Shown here: positions 16,897 to 24,284 of the stretch, one piece after another
Layout: every line of letters begins with the position of its first letter
Position numbering within the stretch: the stretch's first letter is position 1
Source: Bacillota bacterium
GTDB lineage: Bacteria > Bacillota > Clostridia > Acetivibrionales > DTU013
Assembly: GCA_023411575.1 (NCBI GenBank)
Contig: JAEYOP010000040.1
Span: 434,001 to 498,000, forward strand
Direction of reading: 5' to 3'
DNA length: 64,000 nucleotides
The notes under the pieces: generated by a model
The model's input: the letters and a program-made list of their open reading frames with translations, nothing else
Databases searched by the model: none
Told to the model about the DNA's origin: nothing
Program-made: the position numbers and the translations under genes

Positions 16897-17492
16897 ATCA
16901 AAAGCATCTGGTACCCTGCCCATAGCCGGGGCTGAAATGGAGGGATAAGACAACCGTAAACACGCGAAAATCCTTCGAAAACGGCGGGAAAGGTATTCCC
17001 TGTAAAGGAATAGAAATGACAGCCATCATCACACGGTCCGTCGATTCCATATTGACGGTACGGCACCAGAATGACATAATACCTTTTTACATGCTTCAGG
17101 TGTTCTCTTGCAATTTGCAGCGGATCGCGGAAATGCTCCAGGGTATTGGAAATGATAATGGCATCGACGGATTCATCCCCCTCTATGGGATCATTCCGGA
17201 AGCATAATTCCGGATAAATTTCTCTTGCCTTGGAAATAGCGGTTTCGGAAAAATCATACCCCACAACGTCCGCATTCGGAAATGCACCGTGGAATTCATA
17301 TACGCCCTGTCCCAGTGCACAGCCCCAGTCAATTATTTTTATGCCGCTTTTATCAAGCTCCTTCCGGATGTCCGGCGGAATGGCAGCGGTAATCAGCTTG
17401 GCAAAATACGCCGTCTGTTCCCTTCCCATATTGCCGGTCCAGGCGCCGGAGCCGAAATTTTCCTCCCACCATTGCTTGTCATTTATGCTCAT
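16872..17492 (-). CDS. Class I SAM-dependent methyltransferase
   Basis: A 206-aa protein with AGGGAAAATTCA before the ATG. IIDWGCALGQGVYEFHGAF (about residues 53-71) is motif I and VVGYDFSETAISKAREI is motif II. SNTLEHFRDPLQIAREHL and YYVILVPYRQYGIDG follow. This is the fourth methyltransferase domain in 5 kb. The last 25 bases overlap the end of the convergent fusion gene, so the two cannot both be fully transcribed without antisense pairing at their ends. A bidirectional terminator lies upstream of it. Confidence 0.83.
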   Translation of the reverse strand: MSINDKQWWEENFGSGAWTGNMGREQTAYFAKLITAAIPPDIRKELDKSGIKIIDWGCALGQGVYEFHGAFPNADVVGYDFSETAISKAREIYPELCFRNDPIEGDESVDAIIISNTLEHFRDPLQIAREHLKHVKRYYVILVPYRQYGIDGPCDDGCHFYSFTGNTFPAVFEGFSRVYGCLIPPFQPRLWAGYQMLLIYERRSLH

Positions 17493-17596
17493 TGAATTTT
17501 CCCTGATTAGAATAAACTCTCCCGTATAATATTAATAAAAGTCCTGAATTGTGAAAAACAAAACAGATGCCATGAGGCCGTTGGCATAAACAAGCG

Positions 17597-17640
17597 AAAA
17601 ACCGTACAGGCGCCGCGTTCCGCGAGCCTATACGGTTTTT
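17597..17640. terminator. Bidirectional rho-independent terminator
   Basis: ACCGTACAGGC pairs with GCCTATACGGT (one mismatch), with an inner GCG/CGC. It is flanked by AAAA on the left and TTTTT on the right, so it can work on both strands. It ends the DUF3343 gene unit on the minus strand. Confidence 0.75.
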
Positions 17641-17678
17641 ATCCTATATGGCAGGGGTTTTCATCCCTTCCGCCAGTC

Positions 17679-17942
17679 TTAAAAAGTCACTTCCTGATAA
17701 TAACTGTTGTTTGCGTCCATTCTCTCCAGGAATACCCTGCATCCCGGAATTCCCGATGCCTTGATTACCCCGATCGCACTATTGCAATAGGTCTCTGCAA
17801 ACTTGACTCCCATATTGCATACGCCTGTGGACACAGGCCTGGGCATATAGGTCAGCTCGCAAGGTATACCGGCCGCTTTCAGGCTCCGTTCCAGGAAGAA
17901 GGCATGTGTTTTCGATTGTGGAGCGGCATAATAATAAGCCAT
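17679..17942 (-). CDS. DUF3343 protein (putative Se/S carrier-like)
   Basis: An 87-aa protein. ATG at 17942 with GAGGTGAGGAT upstream. The pattern K-T-H-A-F-F-L-E-R-S-L-K-A-A-G-I-P, then TYMPRPVSTGVCNMGVKF, matches the DUF3343 fold with its conserved Pro and Cys. It is the second copy in the window (see 3920). Here it lies 56 bases downstream of the Cys-rich spore-type gene at 17999 and is probably read with it. A link between DUF3343 and spore maturation is only suggested by this neighbourhood. Confidence 0.75.
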   Translation of the reverse strand: MAYYYAAPQSKTHAFFLERSLKAAGIPCELTYMPRPVSTGVCNMGVKFAETYCNSAIGVIKASGIPGCRVFLERMDANNSYYQEVTF

Positions 17943-17998
17943 ATCCTCACCTCATACCCTGTTCTCGATCCGCCCGCACATTCCGTCCCATCCTTTCG

Positions 17999-18736
17999 CT
18001 ATTTCAGATCTGCGTCCAGAACGTTCTGTTTCTGGTTCGGATAGAATGCGGTCGGGAATGGTGTGCATCTCCTGTCCTTGAAGGAGCAGCAGGTCTGGCC
18101 GCCGAAAATGTTGCTCTGCTCCGGAGGAATCGGACAATAATCGTATGCGGGGATCAGCAACTGTACTTCGCATTCGCATTTGACAAGGAAAAAGACGCCG
18201 ATGTCCAGCGTAAGGGTGTAGGTATAGGTGGTTCCGTCGCCGGCAATGGTAATATGGTCGTTGAATGCTTCCGCCAGAGCCTCCACCTTGATCAGAATAC
18301 CGTCCAGATCCACGGTTGTCGTGCCCTCCGGATATCTTACCAGGCCGATTTGCGTGCAGCAGTTCGGGCAGTAGATGTTATTGACTGCGAGGTTGTAGGT
18401 GGCGGACGAATGGATGGGGGTCGGTGCCGTTACGCCGTTTATTGCGAAAAAGATATCGAACTCAAGCGTTACGGACAGCTTCAGGTTCTTATAGCCCGGA
18501 GTCGTTGCCATGCACTCTCTTCTGGATACTACTTTTACATTTGTAATGTCAAAATTCTTTACGCATTCGAAAGTGACAGTGGGCGTTCCTACGATCGTCA
18601 AAAGCAAAGCAGTGATGGTCTGGCAGTCCCTTAACGCTGCCTGGTCAAATACCTTCGGGACTTGAATGCATACAAGCTCCCTGGGCGTCGGAAAGTTTTC
18701 CGGGTTCTGAATCTGCCCGGGTTCAAACTTCAACAT
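17999..18736 (-). CDS. Cys-rich hypothetical protein, probably spore-associated
   Basis: A 245-aa protein. The ATG at 18736 is chosen for AAGGAGG 8 bases upstream. Near the N-terminus VCIQVPKVFDQAALRDC matches the block in the left-edge gene. Beta-rich segments follow (NLKLSVTLEFDIFFAI; TLTLDIGVFFLVKCECEVQL), with Cys-rich turns (YCPNCCTQ; GGQTCCSFKDRRC near the C-terminus). There is no signal peptide. The family is not one I can name, but the size, repeated beta strands and cysteines resemble crosslinked spore-coat or exosporium base-layer proteins. A sigma-K-like promoter lies about 130 bases upstream, next to a palindromic element. Confidence 0.78.
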   Translation of the reverse strand: MLKFEPGQIQNPENFPTPRELVCIQVPKVFDQAALRDCQTITALLLTIVGTPTVTFECVKNFDITNVKVVSRRECMATTPGYKNLKLSVTLEFDIFFAINGVTAPTPIHSSATYNLAVNNIYCPNCCTQIGLVRYPEGTTTVDLDGILIKVEALAEAFNDHITIAGDGTTYTYTLTLDIGVFFLVKCECEVQLLIPAYDYCPIPPEQSNIFGGQTCCSFKDRRCTPFPTAFYPNQKQNVLDADLK

Positions 18737-18864
18737 AGTGATACCTCCTTGATTTATGCCGAATAAAAATGAATCCATTTCCTTTGTTGGTAGTCCGTTT
18801 TTATCATTAGGCAGTCATCTGGTATCATTATATTTTCAGGGGTTCTTGAAGGTTACAATTTTAC

Positions 18865-18892
18865 TACATTATGTTTCCCTGCCATTCCGGTT
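18865..18892 (-). promoter_or_regulatory. Sigma-K-like promoter
   Basis: On the minus strand AACC is followed after 16 bases by CATAATGTA, a full match to CATAnnnTA. The -35 lies only 5 bases from the palindromic element at 18898. Confidence 0.6.
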
Positions 18893-18897
18893 TTTTT

Positions 18898-19059
18898 AGA
18901 ACCTGTTCAGTATCTGGGGGTGCCTGAGATTTTGAGCGGATTTTTCGTCAGACAAGGCAAATTTTCGCAGGAATAATCTGTTTATTACAAGAAAATTTAA
19001 CGCAGTATGACGGAAAATCCGCCAAAAGATCAGGTGCCGACAGATGCTAAACAGGTTCT
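18898..19059. mobile_element. MITE-like palindromic element
   Basis: A 162-bp imperfect inverted repeat with no gene. The outer 45 bases of each arm start AGAACCTGTT(C/T)AG and continue through a shared GCGGATTTT(T/C)CGTCA. The arms stay similar to about 70 bases, leaving a short AT-rich centre. TTA flanks both ends and could be a target duplication. The right-hand TTA is also the stop codon (TAA on the minus strand) of the MutS2-like gene. It may be a non-autonomous element moved by a transposase elsewhere. Confidence 0.65.
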
Positions 19060-21047
19060 TATAGCTCCTCCTTGCCCTTTTCAATTGCCAGGCCTTCCAC
19101 ATGCCTTTTGCCCATGGTTTTTTTCTTCCGCCGGTTTTCCTTGCTCTCCAGTACGACATCGTAGTCGTAATTGTCCGGATACATCTCCTTGCCGTCGATA
19201 TAAAGCGTCAGCCGCTTAACGTTCACTTTGAACTTCTTTTTCATGACCATCACGACGACTTCGCCCTTTTCATTCTCCGGCTCGCAGACAATACCCGTCC
19301 TGGACATGGTGCTGATCCGGACGCAGTCGCCGACATGAAAGCTCTTTTGAGCCTTTCTCTCCGCATCCCGGTCGGCTGTTTCCATCTGCTTCGCAAAGGT
19401 CTTTGCCTTTTCCGCATTCCGTATTTGCTGCTCATGGCTCAGGACGGCATCCCGGTCGATCAGTTTCTCCCGTTCTGCATGGTGCTCCGCAGACAATACC
19501 TTTGAGTAGTCCCTTTTCTCTTTATAGGTGATCTCATGCGCTCTTTCAATCAGACCGACGTCCATCCCGAGCCGCAGTGCGATCAAAAATGCGTTGCTTT
19601 CTCCGGGTTGGCCGATTTTCAGGTTGTACAGGGGCTTAAGCGTATGGATGTCAAACCCCATACAGCCATTTTTAAAGCCCGGCGTCACGGAGGCAAACTC
19701 CTTTATTTCGTTGTAATGCGTTGTTGCCAGCACGGTGGCGCCCTTTTCATAAATCCTTTCCAGTACGGCTACCGCAAAGCCCATTCCTTCGGACGGGTCG
19801 GTGCCTGCGCCTGCTTCGTCCATGACGACAAGGGTGTTCGGGCTTGCACATTCTATAATGGTCGATATGTTTTTTACATGGGAGGAGAAGGTGCTTAACG
19901 ATTGCTCAATGCTCTGTCCATCTCCTATGTCGGCCAATATATCGGTGAAAACGGCAAACTCGCTGCCTGCCGCAACAGGCACATGCATGCCGGACTGTAC
20001 CATCAGCGACAACAATCCGACCGTCTTCAGGGCTACCGTTTTCCCTCCCGTATTCGGACCGGTAATGACCAGCGCCCTGTAACCGTCTCCGATATGGAAG
20101 TCCAGCGGAACTGCGGACCTTCCGATCAAAGGATGCTTTGCGCCCTTCATGTCGATCCTTCCGTTCCGGTTCAGGCAGACGCTGCTCATCTCCATCGACC
20201 GGCTGTACTTTCCCTTTGCAAAGAGGAAGTCGTAATGCGCCAGCGCCTCCATATTGATGGAGATCTCCCTGGAATGGGTGTCCACTATGCCGGTGATCCG
20301 GGCGAGAATCCGGTACACTTCGTTTTCCTCCTCCATCCGCAGGATGCCGAGCTCCTCCTGCAGCTTCGCCACCCCTGCCGGCTCGACGAAAACCGTCGAA
20401 CCGCTGGCGGAGGTGTCCAGCACGCTGCCTTCGACGCTCTTGCGGTGCTCCCGCTTCACCGGTATTACATACCGGCCGTTCCGCGTGCTGATGACGGCAT
20501 CCTGCAGAAAGCCCGCCGCGGAGGCGGCGTTCAAAAGGCTGCCCAGCTTCTGCCGGATCCGCTCGTCCGTGATGTCGATCTTCTTCCGGATCCGGTGCAG
20601 CTCCGCGCTGGCCCGGTCATCGACCCTGCCGTTCACGATGCAGCGGTCGATTTCGTCGTACAGCTCCCCGATGGTGTACATGGAGCGGGCATAGGTGGAA
20701 ATAACAGGCGCCGCCTGTTCCATGGCCGCCATATATTTTTTTATGCGGCGGACGCATTCCAGCAGATTTTTTACGGAGTACAATTCCTCCGGCTGCAGGA
20801 TCATCCCCTTTCCGACCTTCTGCATGGCATTTTCAAGGTCGGTCATCGCGCTGAGCGGCACGCTCGGATTGACCGCCAGGGCCGCCGCTGCTTCCGTCGT
20901 TTCTTGCAGCCAGCCTTTGACGACTTCCAGGTCTACGGACGGTTCGAGCCTGTCCAGCATGGCCCTTGCCGCCTCACTAAAGGCATGCTGCTTTATGCTT
21001 TCCTTGATCTTGTCGTATTCCAGTGCTTTCAAAGCATGTGTGTTCAT
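19059..21047 (-). CDS. MutS2-like ATPase without Smr domain
   Basis: A 662-aa protein. ATG at 21047 with AAGGGA upstream. It has the MutS2 core: an N-terminal clamp/lever region, Walker A GPNTGGKT (330-337), Walker B TLVVMDEAGAGTDP (about 405-418) and the ABC signature region SLSTFSSHVKN between them. A coiled arm and a KOW-like beta unit (VGDCVRISTMSRTGIVCEPE) follow. True MutS2/RqcU is about 780 aa and ends in an Smr domain; here the protein ends after NYDYDVVLESKENRRKK. I think this is a known shorter branch rather than a truncation, but the stop codon coincides with the edge of a MITE-like element. It likely acts on recombination intermediates or collided ribosomes. Confidence 0.85.
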   Translation of the reverse strand: MNTHALKALEYDKIKESIKQHAFSEAARAMLDRLEPSVDLEVVKGWLQETTEAAAALAVNPSVPLSAMTDLENAMQKVGKGMILQPEELYSVKNLLECVRRIKKYMAAMEQAAPVISTYARSMYTIGELYDEIDRCIVNGRVDDRASAELHRIRKKIDITDERIRQKLGSLLNAASAAGFLQDAVISTRNGRYVIPVKREHRKSVEGSVLDTSASGSTVFVEPAGVAKLQEELGILRMEEENEVYRILARITGIVDTHSREISINMEALAHYDFLFAKGKYSRSMEMSSVCLNRNGRIDMKGAKHPLIGRSAVPLDFHIGDGYRALVITGPNTGGKTVALKTVGLLSLMVQSGMHVPVAAGSEFAVFTDILADIGDGQSIEQSLSTFSSHVKNISTIIECASPNTLVVMDEAGAGTDPSEGMGFAVAVLERIYEKGATVLATTHYNEIKEFASVTPGFKNGCMGFDIHTLKPLYNLKIGQPGESNAFLIALRLGMDVGLIERAHEITYKEKRDYSKVLSAEHHAEREKLIDRDAVLSHEQQIRNAEKAKTFAKQMETADRDAERKAQKSFHVGDCVRISTMSRTGIVCEPENEKGEVVVMVMKKKFKVNVKRLTLYIDGKEMYPDNYDYDVVLESKENRRKKKTMGKRHVEGLAIEKGKEEL

Positions 21048-21099
21048 ATTGCTCATTCCCTTCATGGACAGCGGGACCTGCCCGCGATCCGCTTCCAAC

Positions 21100-21138
21100 A
21101 AAAAGGCCGCCGCGAAAGCAATGTTCCGGCGGCAGCCT
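21100..21138 (-). terminator. Rho-independent terminator
   Basis: On the minus strand GGCTGCCGCCG pairs with CGGCGGCC around the loop, then TTTTTG. It lies about 75 bases after the TSUP permease gene and before the MutS2-like gene. Confidence 0.75.
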
Positions 21139-21210
21139 TCTAATACGATTGTAAGAAATCCCGTGTCGTATCTCAAGTGAAAAAACGGCTATATTCATTT
21201 TTCCTTGGGA

Positions 21211-22038
21211 TCACCACAGCGCGGTAAGAATCAGACGCAGGCCGACCATGCCGAGGGCGCAGGCCAGACCCAGTACGATGAAGGAGCCCTTGACCTTTCT
21301 GGACAGTCTTGCTCCCAGCCGGGCGCCGAAAATGACCCCCAGCGCCAGCCCGAATATCTGCAGCAGGCCTTTGAGCAGAACCCCGTCAAAAACGTGCACG
21401 ATGCTGCCCGTAAACGACATGATGATGAGCATGAAATGCGACGTCGCGGTGGCGATATGTACCGGGAAGTTCAACAGGTTGATCATGGCGGGGACATGGA
21501 TAATTCCTCCGCCGATGCCCATCATGCTGGACAGGAATCCGACAAAAACGCTGATGATAATGCCGGTGGGAAGATTATAGGAAAAGAGGTATTCAATTCC
21601 GTCCGCATCGGTGATTTTCCGGAGAAAGCCGCCTGCCCTATGCTCCGCCGCCTTATTTCCATTTTGCTTCTCCCGGATCGTGCGCAGGGCAAGAAAGGTG
21701 GAAACCGCCACCATCAATACGCCGAAGCAGAGGTCGAACCATTGCCTGGGCAGCCTGGAGGTCGTCATGGCCCCGATCAGGGACCCCGGTATTCCCGCAG
21801 CGGCGAAAATCAGGCCGGATTTATAGTCGATCCTTTTCATTTTGGCATAGGCCGAGGTGCCCGAGACCGCGTTGAAAAAAACGACCGCAAGGGAAATGCT
21901 CGTGATCGTTTCCGGGCTTTTGTCCGGATACAGGAGCAGAAGCACCGGCACCAGGATAAAACCGCCGCCCGCCCCGATCAGCGTTCCCAGGGTTCCTACC
22001 CCGAAGCCGAGAGGGATCAGCCAGAGTAATTGTTCCAT
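21211..22038 (-). CDS. TSUP (TauE/SafE) family anion permease
   Basis: A 275-aa integral membrane protein with about eight hydrophobic segments in two halves. The first half opens LGTLIGAGGGFILVPVLLL and the second FLSSMMGIGGGIIHVPAMI, the duplicated glycine-rich signature of TSUP transporters. Members move sulfite, sulfonates, sulfoacetate or related anions, or are of unknown substrate. The ATG at 22038 gives a normal N-terminus; the ribosome site (AAGGAC) is far. It is divergent from the SipW-type cluster and looks unrelated to it. Confidence 0.9.
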   Translation of the reverse strand: MEQLLWLIPLGFGVGTLGTLIGAGGGFILVPVLLLLYPDKSPETITSISLAVVFFNAVSGTSAYAKMKRIDYKSGLIFAAAGIPGSLIGAMTTSRLPRQWFDLCFGVLMVAVSTFLALRTIREKQNGNKAAEHRAGGFLRKITDADGIEYLFSYNLPTGIIISVFVGFLSSMMGIGGGIIHVPAMINLLNFPVHIATATSHFMLIIMSFTGSIVHVFDGVLLKGLLQIFGLALGVIFGARLGARLSRKVKGSFIVLGLACALGMVGLRLILTALW

Positions 22039-22139
22039 TTTGTAAAGACACCGTCCTTCATCTTTTTCGAATCTTTCATTAATATTACCACAATATCGGC
22101 TCATTAACAGCAAGTACATGTGTGCGGGAAAAATTCCAA

Positions 22140-22169
22140 TTGACTTGGGGCTCCCCCGTATAGTATACT
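22140..22169 (+). promoter_or_regulatory. Sigma-A promoter of the SipW-substrate cluster
   Basis: TTGACT and TATACT are separated by 18 bases. Transcription should start near 22176, leaving a leader of about 170 nt before the GTG at 22347. Confidence 0.65.
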
Positions 22170-22175
22170 TTCAAA

Positions 22176-22346
22176 GCGAATGTAAGTTAACATAAAGCAT
22201 GACGTCATGTGTCCTTTCTTTTCCTACATACTTAGTTATACCTTCCATTTAGAATAATTTACATAACATATATCCTATATGTTTTGGGGCGACGGCGGCC
22301 AATGGCCCCGGCGTCGAAACAATGCACCCGGAAAGGAGAGTGTGCT
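22176..22346 (+). other. Long 5' leader with GC-rich fold
   Basis: The first 110 bases are AT-rich without clear structure. At 22286-22316 GGGGC and GCCCC, and CGACG and CGTCG, give two competing GC-rich hairpins. They sit 20-30 bases before the AAGGAGAG ribosome site. No known riboswitch motif is recognised. Confidence 0.35.
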
Positions 22347-23279
22347 GTGAAAAAAGCTGTTGTGATCGCTGCATTGCTCCTGACGATTATGAGTTCCATT
22401 CTGGCGGGAACCCTTGCAAACTACAGCGTTACTCTGGATCATATAGCATCCGGGAGCGTTGTGGGGAAGGAATTCATTTTTACGGAGGATGGCACCGACA
22501 CCTTTAAGGAAAATCTTAAAATCGCACCGACCGAAAAGGTGATCTGGCACTTCGGTGTGAAAAATTATGACGGAAGCCTTGTGACGGAAACGGACCTGCA
22601 TTACGATCTCACCTTTGATGTCAGCGCCGCTCCGGGAAAATCGGCGATTGCTCCGCTGATCATCACGGTCCGGGACGGATCGGGCAAGGCAGTCAATTCC
22701 GTGACCGGGACGGGAACCATCCATGTAACCGGGGATTTCCCCCAGGCTACAATGGGGCAAAGCGCCGGGTATGATGTGGAAATTTACTGGCCCAGCACGA
22801 ATGATGACATAAAATATGCGGGCGGCGGCTTCGGAACAAGCATCAACGTTTCGGCAACCGCAACCCAGGTTCCGGCGGGAGGAGGTTCCCAGGAACCGGC
22901 CCCCACTACGGGAAGCGGCATATCGGTCCTGTATGAAGCCGGCACTCCCTGGAACGGACAGGGTCAGCCCCAGTATCACAATATCCGGTTCACCATCACC
23001 AACAATACGGACCATGCCATTACGAACTGGGAACTGGCGTTTTTGTACGGGGAAGATATCACAGCCATCTGGAACGCACGGCACAGCTATGAGAATCTGG
23101 CTACCGGGCAGAACACGATTCTCTACCCGGATCAGTGGCGCAGCACCATCGCTCCCGGAGAAAGCGTGGTCTTCACAGGCCAGGCCCAGGGAGCCGGCGA
23201 CAAGGCTGTCACGACTGTCACCGTGAACGGTGTCCCGGTCAGCGTACAGTGCAAATATGGTCAGGGAATGCTCTGGTAA
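22347..23279 (+). CDS. SipW-type signal-peptide protein with CBM2-like module
   Basis: A 310-aa secreted protein. GTG at 22347 with AAGGAGAG upstream. Residues 1-28 are a short hydrophobic segment ending AGTLANYS, the form of signal cut by SipW-type peptidases (as in TasA and camelysin). Residues about 30-180 are a beta-sandwich-like domain (GKEFIFTEDGTDTFKEN; VIWHFGVKNYDGS), also present in the protein at 23603. After a Pro/Gly linker, residues about 200-305 (YHNIRFTITNNTDHAITNWE; TIAPGESVVF) resemble a family-2 cellulose-binding module. It may be a cell-surface fibre or adhesin with a polysaccharide-binding tip. It is first in a six-gene run. Confidence 0.83.
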   Translation: MKKAVVIAALLLTIMSSILAGTLANYSVTLDHIASGSVVGKEFIFTEDGTDTFKENLKIAPTEKVIWHFGVKNYDGSLVTETDLHYDLTFDVSAAPGKSAIAPLIITVRDGSGKAVNSVTGTGTIHVTGDFPQATMGQSAGYDVEIYWPSTNDDIKYAGGGFGTSINVSATATQVPAGGGSQEPAPTTGSGISVLYEAGTPWNGQGQPQYHNIRFTITNNTDHAITNWELAFLYGEDITAIWNARHSYENLATGQNTILYPDQWRSTIAPGESVVFTGQAQGAGDKAVTTVTVNGVPVSVQCKYGQGMLW

Positions 23280-23364
23280 CACCATGTTAGAAGGAAGTGC
23301 CCGCCTATCGCGGGCATGAGGCAGGAAGATCTGGAAAAGTACGGAAAGGAAAGGAGGGGTGCTG

Positions 23365-23577
23365 TTGCGGAGCAAAGTTCTGGTAATTGCCGGTCTCCTA
23401 TCCGCTATTCTGGTGTCCGTCGCCGCAGGTACCCTCTCCTCCTATACGGTATCCACCGGCGGGCAGGTGGGAATCGTACCCGATTCCCGCAGGATCCGGG
23501 AGCAGTGCGAAGTCCGGATGCAGCAGAAAGAGGACAATCAGGACAGGCAGGAAAAGGCAACTTCAACTAAAAAATAA
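23365..23577 (+). CDS. Short SipW-type signal-like peptide
   Basis: A 70-aa protein. The TTG at 23365 has AAGGAGG 7 bases upstream. Residues 3-27 are hydrophobic and end AAGTLSSYTVSTGG, close to the signal ends of the two neighbours. The remaining 35 residues are charged and Gln-rich (REQCEVRMQQKEDNQDRQEK) with no beta-domain. It is either a real small secreted or membrane-anchored factor, or the remains of a third fibre gene that lost its mature domain. The intact ribosome site argues for translation. Confidence 0.6.
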   Translation: MRSKVLVIAGLLSAILVSVAAGTLSSYTVSTGGQVGIVPDSRRIREQCEVRMQQKEDNQDRQEKATSTKK

Positions 23578-23602
23578 AATTAAATTTCAGGAGGCAAATG
23601 GA

Positions 23603-24133
23603 ATGAAAAAGACACTGGCAATCATTTCTCTGGTTATGGTAATCGCGGTATCCCTGCTGGCAGGCACACTTGCCGTATATACCGCCACAATCGACAACCT
23701 GGCTTCAGGCAGCGTAACGGCAAAGGAATTCGTCCTTCTGGAAAACGGAAGCGACACCTTTGTCCAGAATGTGAAAATCGCGCCGTCTGAAACCGTAAAA
23801 TGGCAGTTCGGCGTGAAAAATTACGACGGTACGGCCATTGCCGAAACCGCCATGGATCTGGATTTCACCGTTGATATGGGAGCTGCCGCAGGCAAGGCCG
23901 CCATCGATCCCCTGACCGTGACGGTAAGGAACGAGGCGGATGAGATCGTCGGCACGAAGACCGGAAGCGGACCGATCGTATTCAAGGACGGTTTTGCACT
24001 GTCCGGCGCCGGCCAGTCCCACACCTATACCGTCGAAGTCAGCTGGCCTTCCAACGATGCAACGGACATCAACTATGCCGGAGCCGGTTTTGGAAGCGCG
24101 CTGACCGTAAAGGTAACGGGAACACAGAAATAA
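23603..24133 (+). CDS. SipW-dependent TasA-like secreted protein
   Basis: A 176-aa protein. ATG at 23603 with CAGGAGG. The N-terminal signal (KKTLAIISLVMVIAVSLLAG, then TLAVYT) is of SipW-dependent type. The mature part (about 145 aa) is clearly homologous to the first domain of the protein at 22347: ASGSVTAKEF, GSDTFVQNVKIAPSETVKW and FGVKNYDG are shared. It lacks the CBM-like module, so it could be the major subunit of a fibre, with 22347 as a minor, polysaccharide-binding subunit. A strong terminator directly after it would give it and the genes before it more mRNA than the peptidase and transporter genes behind. Confidence 0.83.
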   Translation: MKKTLAIISLVMVIAVSLLAGTLAVYTATIDNLASGSVTAKEFVLLENGSDTFVQNVKIAPSETVKWQFGVKNYDGTAIAETAMDLDFTVDMGAAAGKAAIDPLTVTVRNEADEIVGTKTGSGPIVFKDGFALSGAGQSHTYTVEVSWPSNDATDINYAGAGFGSALTVKVTGTQK

Positions 24134-24167
24134 GCAGGCGCAGTTTGTGCTATTTGCGCCCCCAGGA

Positions 24168-24210
24168 GAGAAAGCCGCCTTTAAATGGGTGGCTTTCTCA
24201 TTTTCTTTTA
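24168..24210 (+). terminator. Terminator between fibre genes and signal peptidase
   Basis: GAGAAAGCCgCC pairs with GGgTGGCTTTCTC around TTTAAAT, followed by ATTTTCTTTT. A second hairpin, GGCGCA with TGCGCC, is just before it. Read-through would be needed to express the genes behind, unless they have a promoter of their own. Confidence 0.8.
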
Positions 24211-24284
24211 TAAGATGCCGCTTTTTGCGGAATATTAAAACCAAAACGCAACGGCATATTGACGGTCAAGGATGGAGCTGCACG

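Noticed and set aside
19902..21143. 413-codon open frame opposite the MutS2-like gene
   Set aside because: It mirrors MutS2 codon bias; there is no start site and no homology.
22286..22316. Riboswitch before the fibre cluster
   Set aside because: The GC-rich fold lacks the conserved cores of c-di-GMP and other riboswitches I can recall; only a hairpin can be supported.
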